Notes: generated by a model not told the origin, from the letters alone. A stretch of 37,929 nucleotides of DNA from an uncultured Actinomycetes bacterium (GCA_903873775.1 CAIQPR010000002.1:1-37929); one strand, 5' to 3'; shown: positions 7,664-16,816, counted from the first letter of the stretch. A program made the numbers and translations.

Positions 7664-8265
7664 GAGTTCCACGCGAGACCTGCAACCGCGACGTCCACCG
7701 CGGCCGACACCTCGTCGAGACTCTGTGTACCGTCCACGACCACCCATCCCGGTTGCGTAGCGGCGAGCTCGAGAAATCCCTGCCGCACGCGTTCGCGGAA
7801 GCCACCGTCGGCGGACTCGAAGCGATCGGCGCGGTTCGGCGCACGTCGCGCGTCCGCGACCGCCACGGGCACGTCGAGGAGCACGGTGAGATCGGGGCGC
7901 AGCGCGCCGAGCGCGAGAGAGGTGGCCGAGAGAAGCGCCTCGAGATCGACGCCGCGTCCGTATCCCTGGTAGGCGAGCGTCGAACCAAAGAAGCGATCGG
8001 TCACGACACTGCGGCCCTCCATGAGTGCCGGTTCGATCACGGTGGCGACGTGGTGTGCGCGGTCCGCGAGCATCAATAGAGCTTCCGTCGCTGGCGTCAT
8101 GGGCTCACTCGCGTCAAGCAGCCACCGACGCAGCTCGGCTCCGAGGCGGGTGTCACCTGGTTCGAAAGTGAAGAGCGCATCATGCGCCGCGGCCACCCGA
8201 CGGGCCTGGGTTGATTTACCGCTCGCGTCGATGCCCTCGAATGCGACGAGCACCCCGCGGCTCAC
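7660..8265 (-). CDS. tmk: Thymidylate kinase
   Basis: 201 residues. The N-terminal P-loop EGIDASGKST (10-19), a FEPGDTRLG segment (33-41) in place of the usual REPGGT, TDRFFGSTLAYQGYGRG and LLDVPVAVADAR are all typical of TMP kinase. The enzyme phosphorylates dTMP to dTDP for DNA synthesis. It starts with a GTG that overlaps the topA stop by 4 bases (GTGA), and its own stop overlaps holB in the same way, so translation of all three is probably coupled. The altered EPGDT where most homologues have EPGGT is a small oddity; the Glu-Pro and the P-loop are intact. Confidence 0.94.
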   Translation of the reverse strand: MSRGVLVAFEGIDASGKSTQARRVAAAHDALFTFEPGDTRLGAELRRWLLDASEPMTPATEALLMLADRAHHVATVIEPALMEGRSVVTDRFFGSTLAYQGYGRGVDLEALLSATSLALGALRPDLTVLLDVPVAVADARRAPNRADRFESADGGFRERVRQGFLELAATQPGWVVVDGTQSLDEVSAAVDVAVAGLAWNS

Positions 8266-11060
8266 GAGTCGGTGTCCGGCGGATTCACCTGAGCCGCGAG
8301 GGCGGCGTTCTTCGCGGCCGTGGCCGCCGTGCTCGCGCGCTTGGCGGCGCCGGCGGTGGTGGTCTTCTTGGCGGTGGCGGTGGTGGTCTTCTTGGCGGTG
8401 GCCTTGGTGGTCTTCTTCGTCGTTTTCTTGGCGACCTTCTTCGCCGGTGCCTTCTTCGCCGCGCGAGTCCGCGTCGACGGCTCGGCGTTGCGCCGCTCCG
8501 CGAGGAGTTCACACGCACGATCGAGCGACACGGTTTCCGGCGTGTCGCCGACGCGCAGTGTGGCGTTCACTTCACCGTCGGTTACGTAGGGGCCAAAGCG
8601 GCCTGTCTTCACGACCACGGGCTTCTTCGTGACCGGGTCCTCGCCGAGTTCGCGCAGTGGTCCCGCCGCCGCGCGACGACCGCGCTGCTTGGGTTGGGCC
8701 AGCAACGCCAGCGCTGCCGGCAAATCAATGGTGAAGATCTCGTCTTCACTGGCGAGAGAACGCGTCTCTTTGCCCCACGTGACGTAGGGACCGTACCGAC
8801 CGTTCTGCACCAGGACGGGCTCGCCGTCCTGCGGGTGCGCGCCCACGTCGCGCGGCAGTGAGAGCAGGCGCAGTGCGTCGTCCAACGTGACGGTGTCCGG
8901 CGACATCGTGGAGAACAGCGAGGCGGTCTTCGGCTTGTCCTTGGGGTCGACGAGCTCGCCCAATTGGACGTAGGGGCCGTAGCGACCCGCCTTCAGCAAA
9001 ATCGGTAGCCCGCTCTCCGGGTCCACACCGAGTTCACGGTCATTGCTCGGCGCCGCCAAGAGTTCGAGGGCGCGCTCAACGGTGAGCGAGTCGGGTTCGG
9101 TCGCCTCGGGGATCGACACGCGATCCTCGCCGTGCTGCAGGTAGGGGCCGTAACGACCGGACCGAACAATCACGTTCTCTCCGTCGGGAGCGACGCCAAT
9201 CGGCAACGAGTTGATCGCCGCGAAGTCCAGATCGAGTTGTTCCGTGGTCATCGCGTGGAGTCCGCGACGTCGCAGGTCGGTCACCGCGGCGTCGTCCCCG
9301 AAGTAGAAGCGGTGCAACCACGGTTCAAGATCCTGTTCGCCCTTAGCGATCGCGTCGAGTTCGTCTTCCATGTCCGCGGTGAACTGGTAGTCGACCAAGT
9401 CCGCGAAGTACTTCTCGAGCAAATTGACGACGGCGAACGCTCGGAAAGCCGGCACGAGAGACTTGCCCTTCTTCCACACGTACCCGCGGCGGTCGATGGT
9501 CTTCATGACCGACGCGTAGGTCGAGGGACGCCCGATGCCGAGGTCCTCCAACTTTTTGATCAAGGTGGCCTCGGAGTAGCGGTCCGGCGGCTTGGTGTCG
9601 TGGCCCTTGGCGTCTGCGGCGGTCAAGGACGCCGTTTCGCCTTCGCGCAGTGGGGGGAGCAGACGCTCCTGATCCGCCAGTTCGGCTTCGGGGTCGTCGG
9701 TGCCTTCGACGTAGGCGCGACGGAACCCAGCGAATTCAATGCGAAGTCCTGACGCAAACAGCGTCACGTCGCGCGACGTGCCGTCGACGACCACCGACGT
9801 CGCGAGTCGCACGCGGTCCTGGGTGAGCTGCGCGTCGACCATTTGGGACGCGATGGTGCGCTTCCAGATGAGGTCGTAGACCGCGAACTCGTCGCCATTG
9901 AGGGAGTGGTGCGCTTCGTCCAACGTTCGGAAGCTCTCGCCGGCGGGTCGAATCGCCTCGTGCGCTTCTTGCGCGTTCTTCACCTTGCGGTCGTAGCGCC
10001 GCGGCGCGTCCGCGACGTAGTCGTCGCCAAACATTTCGGCGGCCAGCCTCCGCGCGGCGGTGATCGCCTCGTCCGACAAGGTGGTCGAGTCGGTACGCAT
10101 GTAGGTGATCCACCCCTGCTCATACAGACGCTGGGCGGCGCGCATCGTGCGCTCGGGGTCAAAGCGCAACTTTCGACTGGCCTCAATCTGGAGAGAGGAC
10201 GTCATGAAGGGCGGCTGCGGGCGTTGGGTGCGTGGGGTGGAGGTAATCGACGTCACGTTCACGTCCGCCCCGACGAGGGCGCTCGCGAGCGCACGTGCTT
10301 CGCTTTCGCCCACCACCCGCGCCGAGGTCTTGGGGTCGAGGACGCCGTGCGCGTCAAAGTTCTTGCCGGTCGCGAGCGACACTTCGTCCACGCTGTCGAC
10401 GGTCGCCTCAAAGGTTCCGCCCTGCGCACTCGCGGTGGTCACGACGTCGAACCAACTGGCCGACACGAACCTCATCCGTTCACGTTCGCGTTCGCAGACC
10501 AGACGAATGGCGACCGACTGCACGCGACCAGCGGAGCGGGCCTTGTCCACCGCCCGCCAGAGCACCGGAGAGACTTCATAGCCAACGAGGCGGTCTAAGA
10601 ACCGGCGCCCCTCCTGGGCGTCCACGAGCCGCAAGTCGAGGTCGCGAGTGTCCTGCACGGCGCGCTCGATCGCGGCGGGCGTGATCTCGTGGAACACCAT
10701 GCGCTTGACCGGAACCTTGGGGTTGAGGACCTCCTGCAGGTGCCACGCAATGGCCTCACCTTCGCGGTCTTCGTCGGTCGCGAGGTAGAGCTCGTCAACT
10801 TCCTTCAGCGCAGCCTTGAGTTCCGCGACGATCTTCTTGCGGTCACTCGAGACGACGTAGACCGGCTTGAAATGGTCGTTGACATTGATGCCGAGGCGCG
10901 CCCACTTCTCGGATTTCACCGACGCGGGGATCTCGCTGGCGGTACTCGGGAGGTCCCGAATGTGGCCAATCGACGGCTTGACGATGTAGTCCTTACCGAG
11001 CATGCCCTGAATACGGGTGGCCTTGGCCACCGACTCCACAATGACTAGTGCTCGTGCCAC
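8262..11060 (-). CDS. topA: DNA topoisomerase I with lysine-rich C-terminal tail
   Basis: 932 residues. The N-terminal Toprim domain has LVIVESVAKA and DEDREGEA (96-103, acidic metal site). The type IA core has the active-site Tyr320 in GWITYMRTDSTT. The C-terminal third has repeated GRYGPYV-type units (GRYGPYLQHGE, GRYGPYVQLGE, GRYGPYVTWGK, GRFGPYVTDGE), the zinc-less actinobacterial form. A tail of about 70 residues rich in K, A and T follows (KKAPAKKVAKKTTKKTT and onward), as known for mycobacterial and streptomycete TopA, where it promotes DNA binding and processivity. The enzyme relaxes negative supercoils. The GTG start at 11060 is set by a perfect AAGGAGG upstream. First gene of topA-tmk-holB. 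Confidence 0.95.
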   Translation of the reverse strand: MARALVIVESVAKATRIQGMLGKDYIVKPSIGHIRDLPSTASEIPASVKSEKWARLGINVNDHFKPVYVVSSDRKKIVAELKAALKEVDELYLATDEDREGEAIAWHLQEVLNPKVPVKRMVFHEITPAAIERAVQDTRDLDLRLVDAQEGRRFLDRLVGYEVSPVLWRAVDKARSAGRVQSVAIRLVCERERERMRFVSASWFDVVTTASAQGGTFEATVDSVDEVSLATGKNFDAHGVLDPKTSARVVGESEARALASALVGADVNVTSITSTPRTQRPQPPFMTSSLQIEASRKLRFDPERTMRAAQRLYEQGWITYMRTDSTTLSDEAITAARRLAAEMFGDDYVADAPRRYDRKVKNAQEAHEAIRPAGESFRTLDEAHHSLNGDEFAVYDLIWKRTIASQMVDAQLTQDRVRLATSVVVDGTSRDVTLFASGLRIEFAGFRRAYVEGTDDPEAELADQERLLPPLREGETASLTAADAKGHDTKPPDRYSEATLIKKLEDLGIGRPSTYASVMKTIDRRGYVWKKGKSLVPAFRAFAVVNLLEKYFADLVDYQFTADMEDELDAIAKGEQDLEPWLHRFYFGDDAAVTDLRRRGLHAMTTEQLDLDFAAINSLPIGVAPDGENVIVRSGRYGPYLQHGEDRVSIPEATEPDSLTVERALELLAAPSNDRELGVDPESGLPILLKAGRYGPYVQLGELVDPKDKPKTASLFSTMSPDTVTLDDALRLLSLPRDVGAHPQDGEPVLVQNGRYGPYVTWGKETRSLASEDEIFTIDLPAALALLAQPKQRGRRAAAGPLRELGEDPVTKKPVVVKTGRFGPYVTDGEVNATLRVGDTPETVSLDRACELLAERRNAEPSTRTRAAKKAPAKKVAKKTTKKTTKATAKKTTTATAKKTTTAGAAKRASTAATAAKNAALAAQVNPPDTDS

Positions 11061-11091
11061 GCCACCTCCTTCGATCGTGCTCGCTTCCGCC

Positions 11092-11120
11092 GTCGTTGTT
11101 ATCACTTCTCCCGGACCGTC
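11092..11120 (-). promoter_or_regulatory. Possible topA promoter
   Basis: On the minus strand GTCACA, about 17 bases and GATAAC lie some 30 bases before the topA ribosome-binding site. Matches to consensus are moderate, so this is tentative. The rest of the 149-base gap between topA and the permease gene shows nothing else I can name. Confidence 0.3.
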
Positions 11121-11209
11121 TGTGACCACCGCCCGCTGCACGGGAGATTGACGTGCTCACTCAACGGGGAAAATTCCCACCACAACAGCGTGGACTAAGG
11201 CGTTGGACG

Positions 11210-13603
11210 TTAGTCCTCGCTGGCCGGTCCCGCCACAATTTCGTACTCGGGATTCAGGATCACCGCTTCCCGGTTGAGCGAGGTCACGGTGCCCCGGACC
11301 AGCAGACGCGTTCCGCGCTCGATGCCCGGAATGGCCGCTCGCCCCTGGAAGACGAGCGCAATGGAGCCCGAGGAGTCGGCCAGAACACACCGCAACTCGT
11401 TCCCGCCGCGCTCCTTCGTCAAGGTCATCGAGCGCACGCGGCCGGCCACTTCCGCCACGTCACGCTCTTCGAGTCCGCCAATCGGCACGGAGTCCACCGC
11501 TCGCTCGGCGAGCTTGATGTCCGCATCCAGGCGAGCGAGTTCACGCTCCCCGCCTCGCGACACGTCGTCGCTCGTGACATCGCTCGACAGATCAGGACTC
11601 ATCGAGGGACGCAACGACACGCGATACGGCACAATGGTCGCCGCCGTGCGCGGCACGTTCATCACAGCGGTCGCGATGGTGTCCGCGGTGCGGTCGTGCA
11701 GGAAACGCTGCAGACGCGACACAAAACTGCGCCGCGGGAGAATCACCATGCAGAACACGTCGGGGTCGCGCACGATGTCCGCCACGAGTTCCAGCGCCGC
11801 GCGATCGACGCGACGGTCTTGGCACTCCACGACGTCGAGGTTCACGCCCACCGATGCTGAGCCGGGAAGCCCCCACCGGCCCTCAAGTTCCTTGGTGATC
11901 GCGGGGTCGATGTCAAAGTGCACCGCCCGCACGGAGTACGCGTTCAAAGTCGAGCAGTACTCGAGCGCGCGCTCGGTGGCGAGGTCGTATTGATCGACAA
12001 AGACCACGACACGGTTCAACTTGAACTGTGAATTCGCGCGCTGCCGGCTCGACTCGAAGGCCTCATCTTCCTTGACGTACTGCCGATTGAGTCGGATCAG
12101 CGCCCAGTACATCAAGGGTCCGATGATGACGACAATCCACGCACCCTCGGTGAATTTCACGGTGGCAAAAATCAGGACCACAATTGCGGTGACGGTCGCG
12201 GAGAGTGCGTTGATAGCAACGGCGAGACGCCACTTGGGCTCACGGTTCGTCCAGTGTCGCTTCACCATGCCCATGCCGGCCATCGTGAAGCCCGTGAAGA
12301 CACCAATGGCGTAGAGCGAGACCAGCCCGGTGACGTTGGCTTTGAAGGTGATGATCAGCGCCAGCGACACAACACCCAGCGCGATGATGCCATTGGAGAA
12401 GGCCAGTCGGTGCCCGCGCTTGGTCAACTGGCGGGGCAAGTACTTGTCGTTCGCGACGTAATTGGCAAGGAAAGGGAACCCGTTGAAACTCGTGTTCCCA
12501 CCCGTGTAGAGAATGAGGACAATGACCAGCAGGATGAAGTAGTAGATGATGTGGCCGAAGCCGTGCGTGCCAAACACAATGCCGACTTCTTGGCTGAGCA
12601 CCGTGGGAGAACCACTCTCGTAGGGAATAGCGTGCGTCCAGTTGGCGAGGTAGGTCACTCCAAGCAGCAAGAACGCGAGGATCGACGACATGATCACGAG
12701 CGTGATACGTGCGTTCTTCGACTCGGGCCGACGGAATGTCTGGACGCCATTCGAAATGGCCTCAAGACCGGTCAGGGATGAGCCACCGTTGGCGTAGGCC
12801 CGGAGCAATGTAATGAAGGCCACGCCGTGCCAGAAACTGGTCGCGTCCCCGTGTCCCAAGTGATGGTCCACCAACAGCTTCGCGGGCGGCAACGCCACTT
12901 TCCCGAGACTGCCCGCAAAATGCTTGTAGACGCCGAACAGAATCGTGGACGCCACCGCGATCACGTAACCGTATGTGGGAATCGCGAAGAAACGACCGGC
13001 TTCGCGAATGCCACGAAGATTCCCGTAAATGAGCAGCAACACCACCGCGACGGTGATGATGATCGTGTTCCACGACCCCGTTCCGGCGAGCGCGGGAAAC
13101 GCGCTCGTCAGTGCGGCCGTTCCCGCCGAACACTGCACGGCCACGGTGACGGTGTAGTCAATAAGAAGTGCGACGGCGGCGATCTGGGCGACGCGTGGTC
13201 CGAAGTTGTCGCGCGCCACGACATAGCTTCCACCCGCCGCTGTATAGAACTTGATGACGTCCAAATACGACATCGTCACCAGCAACAAGACGCCAATGAT
13301 CACGTACATGATCGGCACGACCAGGCTGAACGCAAAGAGTCCGATGACCGGCGTCAACTGCGTGAGGATCTCTTCGGTTCCATACGCCGAGGATGAAATA
13401 CAGTCCGGCGACAGAACGCCGAGAGCCGTCGGTCGGCCGAGACGCTCGCCGGCCAACTGTTCGGTCACATACGGCTTGCCGAGCAGTGTGCGCTTGACGC
13501 GATACCCGAGAGTTTCGGGGTAGACGGTGGAAAGATCGGCGTGCGAGGTGCGAATGTCGGAACGTCGTCCGTTCTGTTCGGGACCTTGGGGCACGGGAGT
13601 CAT
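11210..13603 (-). CDS. APC-superfamily permease (KimA/YdaO-like, probable K+ uptake) with fused C-terminal OB-fold
   Basis: 797 residues from an ATG at 13603, or 794 from a GTG at 13594 that follows a TAGGAT box by 7 bases. About twelve membrane helices occupy residues 60-520 (LSPDCISSSAYGTEEIL, AAGGSYVVARDNFG, ANGGSSLTGLEAISNGV). A soluble region follows (NRVVVFVDQYDLATERALEYCSTL). The last ~85 residues form an OB-fold nucleic-acid-binding-like domain (VAGRVRSMTL, GIERGTRLLVRGTV, AVILNPEYEI). The permease part resembles actinobacterial APC proteins encoded divergently from ceoB/ceoC-type TrkA genes. Potassium as substrate is an inference from KimA similarity and the TrkA neighbours. In mycobacteria a similar OB-fold protein is a separate gene nearby; here it is fused. 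Confidence 0.85.
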   Translation of the reverse strand: MTPVPQGPEQNGRRSDIRTSHADLSTVYPETLGYRVKRTLLGKPYVTEQLAGERLGRPTALGVLSPDCISSSAYGTEEILTQLTPVIGLFAFSLVVPIMYVIIGVLLLVTMSYLDVIKFYTAAGGSYVVARDNFGPRVAQIAAVALLIDYTVTVAVQCSAGTAALTSAFPALAGTGSWNTIIITVAVVLLLIYGNLRGIREAGRFFAIPTYGYVIAVASTILFGVYKHFAGSLGKVALPPAKLLVDHHLGHGDATSFWHGVAFITLLRAYANGGSSLTGLEAISNGVQTFRRPESKNARITLVIMSSILAFLLLGVTYLANWTHAIPYESGSPTVLSQEVGIVFGTHGFGHIIYYFILLVIVLILYTGGNTSFNGFPFLANYVANDKYLPRQLTKRGHRLAFSNGIIALGVVSLALIITFKANVTGLVSLYAIGVFTGFTMAGMGMVKRHWTNREPKWRLAVAINALSATVTAIVVLIFATVKFTEGAWIVVIIGPLMYWALIRLNRQYVKEDEAFESSRQRANSQFKLNRVVVFVDQYDLATERALEYCSTLNAYSVRAVHFDIDPAITKELEGRWGLPGSASVGVNLDVVECQDRRVDRAALELVADIVRDPDVFCMVILPRRSFVSRLQRFLHDRTADTIATAVMNVPRTAATIVPYRVSLRPSMSPDLSSDVTSDDVSRGGERELARLDADIKLAERAVDSVPIGGLEERDVAEVAGRVRSMTLTKERGGNELRCVLADSSGSIALVFQGRAAIPGIERGTRLLVRGTVTSLNREAVILNPEYEIVAGPASED

Positions 13604-13607
13604 CCTA
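13602..13607 (-). promoter_or_regulatory. Candidate -10 box for the permease gene
   Basis: TAGGAT on the minus strand overlaps the annotated ATG and lies 7 bases before an in-frame GTG at 13594. If it is the -10 box, the GTG is the true leaderless start and the protein loses three residues. Confidence 0.35.
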
Positions 13608-13635
13608 GGCAGGGCACCTGTCGGAGCCGGGAAAC

Positions 13636-13664
13636 TTGCCTTTCGCTAGTGGGCATGGTCAGAT
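13636..13664 (+). promoter_or_regulatory. Candidate promoter of the TrkA pair
   Basis: TTGCCT at 13636-13641, a 17-base spacer and TCAGAT at 13659-13664, followed by 6 bases and the GTG at 13671. The -10 is weak but its spacing fits the leaderless pattern. It lies back to back with the permease promoter in a 67-base gap. Confidence 0.4.
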
Positions 13665-13670
13665 GGTGCG

Positions 13671-14327
13671 GTGCATATCGTCGTCGTCGGCTGCGGCCGC
13701 GTGGGGTCCGACCTCGCAACTCAGTTATCCGAATCCGGCCACACCGTGGCCGTGATCGACAAGAACCGGGACGCCTTTCGCCGTCTCGGGGTCGCCTTCA
13801 ACGGACAAACCGTGGTCGGATCCGGCTTCGACCGCGACGCCCTCTTCGTCGCGCGAGCCAGCGATGCCGACGCCTTTGCCGCGGTGACCAATGGCGACAA
13901 TTCCAACATTTTGTGTGCTCGTATCGCTCGCGAGAAGTACGACATCACGAACGTGGTGGCCCGCATCTACGACCCGCGTCGCGCCGTGATCTACCAGCGT
14001 CTGGGTATCCCCACGGTCGCAACGGTGGCGTGGACCACGCAGCAGGTGAAGCGGTGGCTCATGCCGCAGGACGACTCCATCGGCTGGCGCGACGAAGCGG
14101 ATTCCATCTTCCTCGTCGAGCGCATCCTGCCCGACCATTTGGCGGGTAAGCCGCTGGTGCACCTCAACCAGGGTTCGGACATCCACGTCGTGGGACTGAT
14201 TCGCGGGGGCAAGGGACGCATTGACGCGTCCGACATCTACGGCCAGGAGGATGACGTCATCACCTTCATGGTCACAGCCAAGGGACTCAGAGACCTTGAC
14301 GCCTTGCTCGGACTGGAGTCGATGTGA
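13671..14327 (+). CDS. trkA: TrkA-family potassium channel/uptake regulator (first copy, CeoB-like)
   Basis: 218 residues with an RCK/TrkA-N Rossmann fold (IVVVGCGRVGSDLATQL at 3-19, VIDKNRDAFRRL, TVVGSGFDRDALFVARASDADAFAAVTNGDNSNIL) and a C-terminal TrkA-C-like region after residue 130 (LVHLNQGSDIHVVGLIRGG). These proteins bind NAD(H) or nucleotides and gate potassium transporters from the cytoplasm. It overlaps the second trkA by 4 bases (GTGA) and is divergent from the APC permease, which is probably its partner. The same three-gene arrangement exists in mycobacteria (ceoB, ceoC and a divergent permease gene). The GTG start is supported by a possible promoter 6 bases upstream. Confidence 0.92.
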   Translation: MHIVVVGCGRVGSDLATQLSESGHTVAVIDKNRDAFRRLGVAFNGQTVVGSGFDRDALFVARASDADAFAAVTNGDNSNILCARIAREKYDITNVVARIYDPRRAVIYQRLGIPTVATVAWTTQQVKRWLMPQDDSIGWRDEADSIFLVERILPDHLAGKPLVHLNQGSDIHVVGLIRGGKGRIDASDIYGQEDDVITFMVTAKGLRDLDALLGLESM

Positions 14328-14995
14328 AAATCGTGATCGCGGGTGGTGGTTCGGTCGGTGTGGCCATCGCCCAGGACCTCGTGGAACGTCACCACATGGT
14401 GACTCTGCTCGAACAGCGCAGTGATTTCGCCGATCGCCTGCGCACGCAGCTGCCGTCGGTGACAGTCGTGAACTGCGACGCGTGCGAAGTGAACCAGTTG
14501 CAGCAAGTCGGACTTCGTGACGCGGACGTCGTCATTGCGGCGACGGGTGACGACGAAGACAACTTGGTCGTGAGCTGGCTTTCCAAGCAAGAGTTCGGTG
14601 TCCCGCGCGTCATCGCCCGCGTGAACAACAAGCGCAACGAGTGGCTCTTCGACGAGAGTTGGGGCGTCGACGTCTACGTGTCCACGCCGGCCCTCATTAC
14701 GTCACTCGTTGACGAGGCCGTCGAAATTGGCGCCATGGTCTCGCTCATGGATCTCGCCCACGGAAAGATGAAACTGGCCGAAGTCACTCTCGGACCCGAC
14801 TCTCCCGCGGTGACAAATCAGTGGACGTTAGATGAACTTCGCCTGCCGGATGCGGTGCGGGTCGTGGCCGTCATTCGCGCCACGCAGCCTCTCGTTCCCC
14901 AGGATTCCATGCGATTCTTGGAAGAAGACCACGTCGTCCTCCTGGTGCGCAGCGACGCCACCGAAATTCTCACCGGCACCTTCATCAAGCCCTAG
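14324..14995 (+). CDS. trkA: TrkA-family potassium uptake regulator (second copy, CeoC-like)
   Basis: 223 residues. The Rossmann motif IVIAGGGSVGVAIAQDL (3-19), LLEQRSDFADRL, NCDACEVNQLQQVGLRDADVVIAATGDDEDNLV and VPRVIARVNNKRNEWLF form the TrkA-N domain, followed by a TrkA-C domain ending VVLLVRSDATEILTGTF. It probably forms a hetero-oligomer with the first copy to control the divergent permease. GTGA overlap with the preceding gene implies coupled translation. Two related but clearly different copies side by side are the normal actinobacterial state, not a recent duplication. Confidence 0.92.
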   Translation: MKIVIAGGGSVGVAIAQDLVERHHMVTLLEQRSDFADRLRTQLPSVTVVNCDACEVNQLQQVGLRDADVVIAATGDDEDNLVVSWLSKQEFGVPRVIARVNNKRNEWLFDESWGVDVYVSTPALITSLVDEAVEIGAMVSLMDLAHGKMKLAEVTLGPDSPAVTNQWTLDELRLPDAVRVVAVIRATQPLVPQDSMRFLEEDHVVLLVRSDATEILTGTFIKP

Positions 14996-15021
14996 ACCAC
15001 AATTTCCGCGCCCGATAGACC

Positions 15022-15027
15022 TACCAT
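15022..15027 (+). promoter_or_regulatory. Candidate -10 box for leaderless HAD gene
   Basis: TACCAT followed by 7 bases and a GTG at 15035, with no ribosome-binding site. It lies in the 39-base gap after the second trkA. Confidence 0.45.
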
Positions 15028-15034
15028 AAATGGT

Positions 15035-15808
15035 GTGAAGGCCGCATTCTTTGATCTCGATAAGACGGTCATTGCGAAGTCGTCGCTCGGAGCCCTCGGT
15101 CCAGAGTTCCACGCACGTGGTCTGATTCGTCGCAGCACCTTGCTACGAGGTCTCGGCCAAAACCTGTGGTTTCTCTGGTTCGGCGCAGACCAGAACAAGA
15201 TGGAAAAGATTCGCGAGAACATCATGAAGCTCACCGCCGGGTGGGACCGTGATGAGGTTCGTCAGTTGGTGACCGAAACACTCAACGAGATCATTGAGCC
15301 CCTGATCTACGCCGAGGCCCTGGAGATCATCGAACACCACATGGCCGAAGGCGACGAAGTCTGGATCGTGTCGTCGTCGCCGGTCGAGGTTGTCGAGCCC
15401 TTCGCCAACCTTCTCGGCATCACGGGTGCCATTGGGTCGCGCGCGGCCATCGACGAACACAACCGCTACACCGGCACTCTCGAGTTCTACGCCCAAGGCA
15501 CCAATAAGGCTCTCGCCATTCACGACATCGCCACAGAGCGCGGGATCGACTTGGCCGCATCGTCGGCGTACTCCGACTCCGAGACCGACGAACCGATGCT
15601 CGAGATTGTCGGTCACCCCTACGCGGTGAACCCCGACAAGAACCTGGCCCGCATCGCGCACGAGCGGGGATGGCCGATCTTGAACTTCAGTCACCCGGTG
15701 CGCGCCCACGATCGCCGGACGTCAAAGACCCCGGTCATCATCGGTGCAGCTGTGGTGGGGGCCCTCACCGTCGCGGGCCGCATGTGGCGCCGCGCGGACG
15801 CGACCTAG
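15035..15808 (+). CDS. HAD-IB family hydrolase (SerB-like phosphatase) with C-terminal membrane anchor
   Basis: 257 residues. HAD motif I is FFDLDKTV near residues 5-12 with the nucleophile Asp7 and Asp9. Motif II is IVSSSPVEVVEP, motif III Lys is in GTNKALAI and motif IV is YSDSETDEPML. This is the IB (helical-cap) subfamily that includes phosphoserine phosphatase and CicA-like proteins; the natural substrate is unknown. A hydrophobic stretch near 234-247 (VIIGAAVVGALTVAG) just before a basic end suggests a C-terminal membrane anchor, an addition to the usual soluble fold. It converges on the sigma-factor gene, sharing the CTAG at 15805-15808. Confidence 0.88.
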   Translation: MKAAFFDLDKTVIAKSSLGALGPEFHARGLIRRSTLLRGLGQNLWFLWFGADQNKMEKIRENIMKLTAGWDRDEVRQLVTETLNEIIEPLIYAEALEIIEHHMAEGDEVWIVSSSPVEVVEPFANLLGITGAIGSRAAIDEHNRYTGTLEFYAQGTNKALAIHDIATERGIDLAASSAYSDSETDEPMLEIVGHPYAVNPDKNLARIAHERGWPILNFSHPVRAHDRRTSKTPVIIGAAVVGALTVAGRMWRRADAT

Positions 15809-16758
15809 AGCGTCAAGAGGTCGCGCGCGCCCGTGTCCGACGACGGGTGACGCAACTTGCTCATCGCTCGCGCCTCGATCTGGCGAATCCTCTCGCGCGT
15901 CAAGTTCATTGACTCGCCAACTTCCTCGAGAGTGCGCGGCTCGCCCGCACCGATGAGGCCGAAGCGCATCTTGAGAATCTTCCGTTCACGCTCGTCCAGC
16001 GGCTCGAGCAGCTTCTCGATCGCGTCGGGCATCATCTTGACCGCGGCCACGTCGAAGGGCGATTCGGCCGAACGGTCCTCGACGACATCGCCGAGTTCCG
16101 CGTCACCGTCTTCACGCAGCGGCTCGGACAATGAAATGGGCTCGGAGCGGAAACGCAGCGCTTCGATCAACTTGTCCTCGGGCATTTCGCACTCGTCACA
16201 GAGTTCCTTGATGGTCGGCGGGCGACCGAACTTCAGCTCGAGACGGGACTGGGCCTTCTGGACGCGGGCGAGAGTGTCACCGGCATGCACGGGAAGTCGA
16301 ATAGTGCGACCCGTGTTCGCGATGCCTCGGGTAATGGCCTGACGGATCCACCACGTGGCGTAGGTCGAGAACTTGAAACCCTTGCGCCAGTCGAACTTCT
16401 CCACCGCGTGCATGAGTCCGAGGTTGCCCTCTTGGATCAGGTCCAGCAGAGGAAGGCCCGACGCCTGGTACTTCTTCGCGATGGAGACCACCAGACGAAG
16501 GTTGGACTGCACGAAGTCGCGCTCGGCCTTTTCCCCACGCACCACCGTGCGCTTAAGGGCCTGCTTGCGGGTGGGCGTGAGCTTGATCTTCTTGTCATTC
16601 TCCGCCGCGTCCAACTCGGCCTGCGCCTCACGACCTTCTTCGATCGTTTGCGCCAAGCGGACTTCATCGTCCTTGGTCAGCAGGGTGTACTGACCAATGT
16701 CGGAGAGGTAGAGACGAACGAGGTCCTCATCGTCGCGATCGATGCGGTCTTTGGCCAC
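15805..16758 (-). CDS. RNA polymerase sigma factor, sigma-70 family group 1/2
   Basis: 317 residues from a GTG at 16758 that follows AAGGAG by 5 bases; an upstream extension to 16851 lacks family similarity. Region 1.2 is DLVRLYLSDIGQYTLLT. Region 2 contains FVQSNLRLVVSIAKKYQ, LPLLDLIQEGNLGLMHAVEKFDW and GFKFSTYATWWIRQAI. Region 3 is present, and region 4 has LDERERKILKMRFGL and TLEEVGESMNLTRERIRQIEARAMSKL. It directs RNA polymerase to -10/-35 promoters. The short length, without a long region 1.1, fits SigB/HrdD-type or a compact principal sigma; which one cannot be told from this window. Last gene of the nadE-orf188-sigma run. Confidence 0.93.
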   Translation of the reverse strand: MAKDRIDRDDEDLVRLYLSDIGQYTLLTKDDEVRLAQTIEEGREAQAELDAAENDKKIKLTPTRKQALKRTVVRGEKAERDFVQSNLRLVVSIAKKYQASGLPLLDLIQEGNLGLMHAVEKFDWRKGFKFSTYATWWIRQAITRGIANTGRTIRLPVHAGDTLARVQKAQSRLELKFGRPPTIKELCDECEMPEDKLIEALRFRSEPISLSEPLREDGDAELGDVVEDRSAESPFDVAAVKMMPDAIEKLLEPLDERERKILKMRFGLIGAGEPRTLEEVGESMNLTRERIRQIEARAMSKLRHPSSDTGARDLLTL

Positions 16759-16816
16759 GAGCACTCCTTCACGTCCGCACCCCGCTGAAGGGTGCACCGG
16801 AGTTATACGGGGGTCG

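Noticed and set aside
8320..8470. Repetitive GGCGGTGGCGGTGGTGGTC-like DNA as a repeat element
   Set aside because: It is the coding sequence of the lysine/threonine-rich TopA tail.
13604..13670. A c-di-AMP (ydaO-type) riboswitch ahead of the KimA-like permease
   Set aside because: The divergent gap is only 67 bases and the gene appears leaderless, leaving no room for such an RNA.
16802..16807. TATAAC on the minus strand as the sigma-gene -10 box
   Set aside because: A TTGACG lies only 7 bases upstream of it, the wrong spacing, and nothing suitable is at 17 bases.
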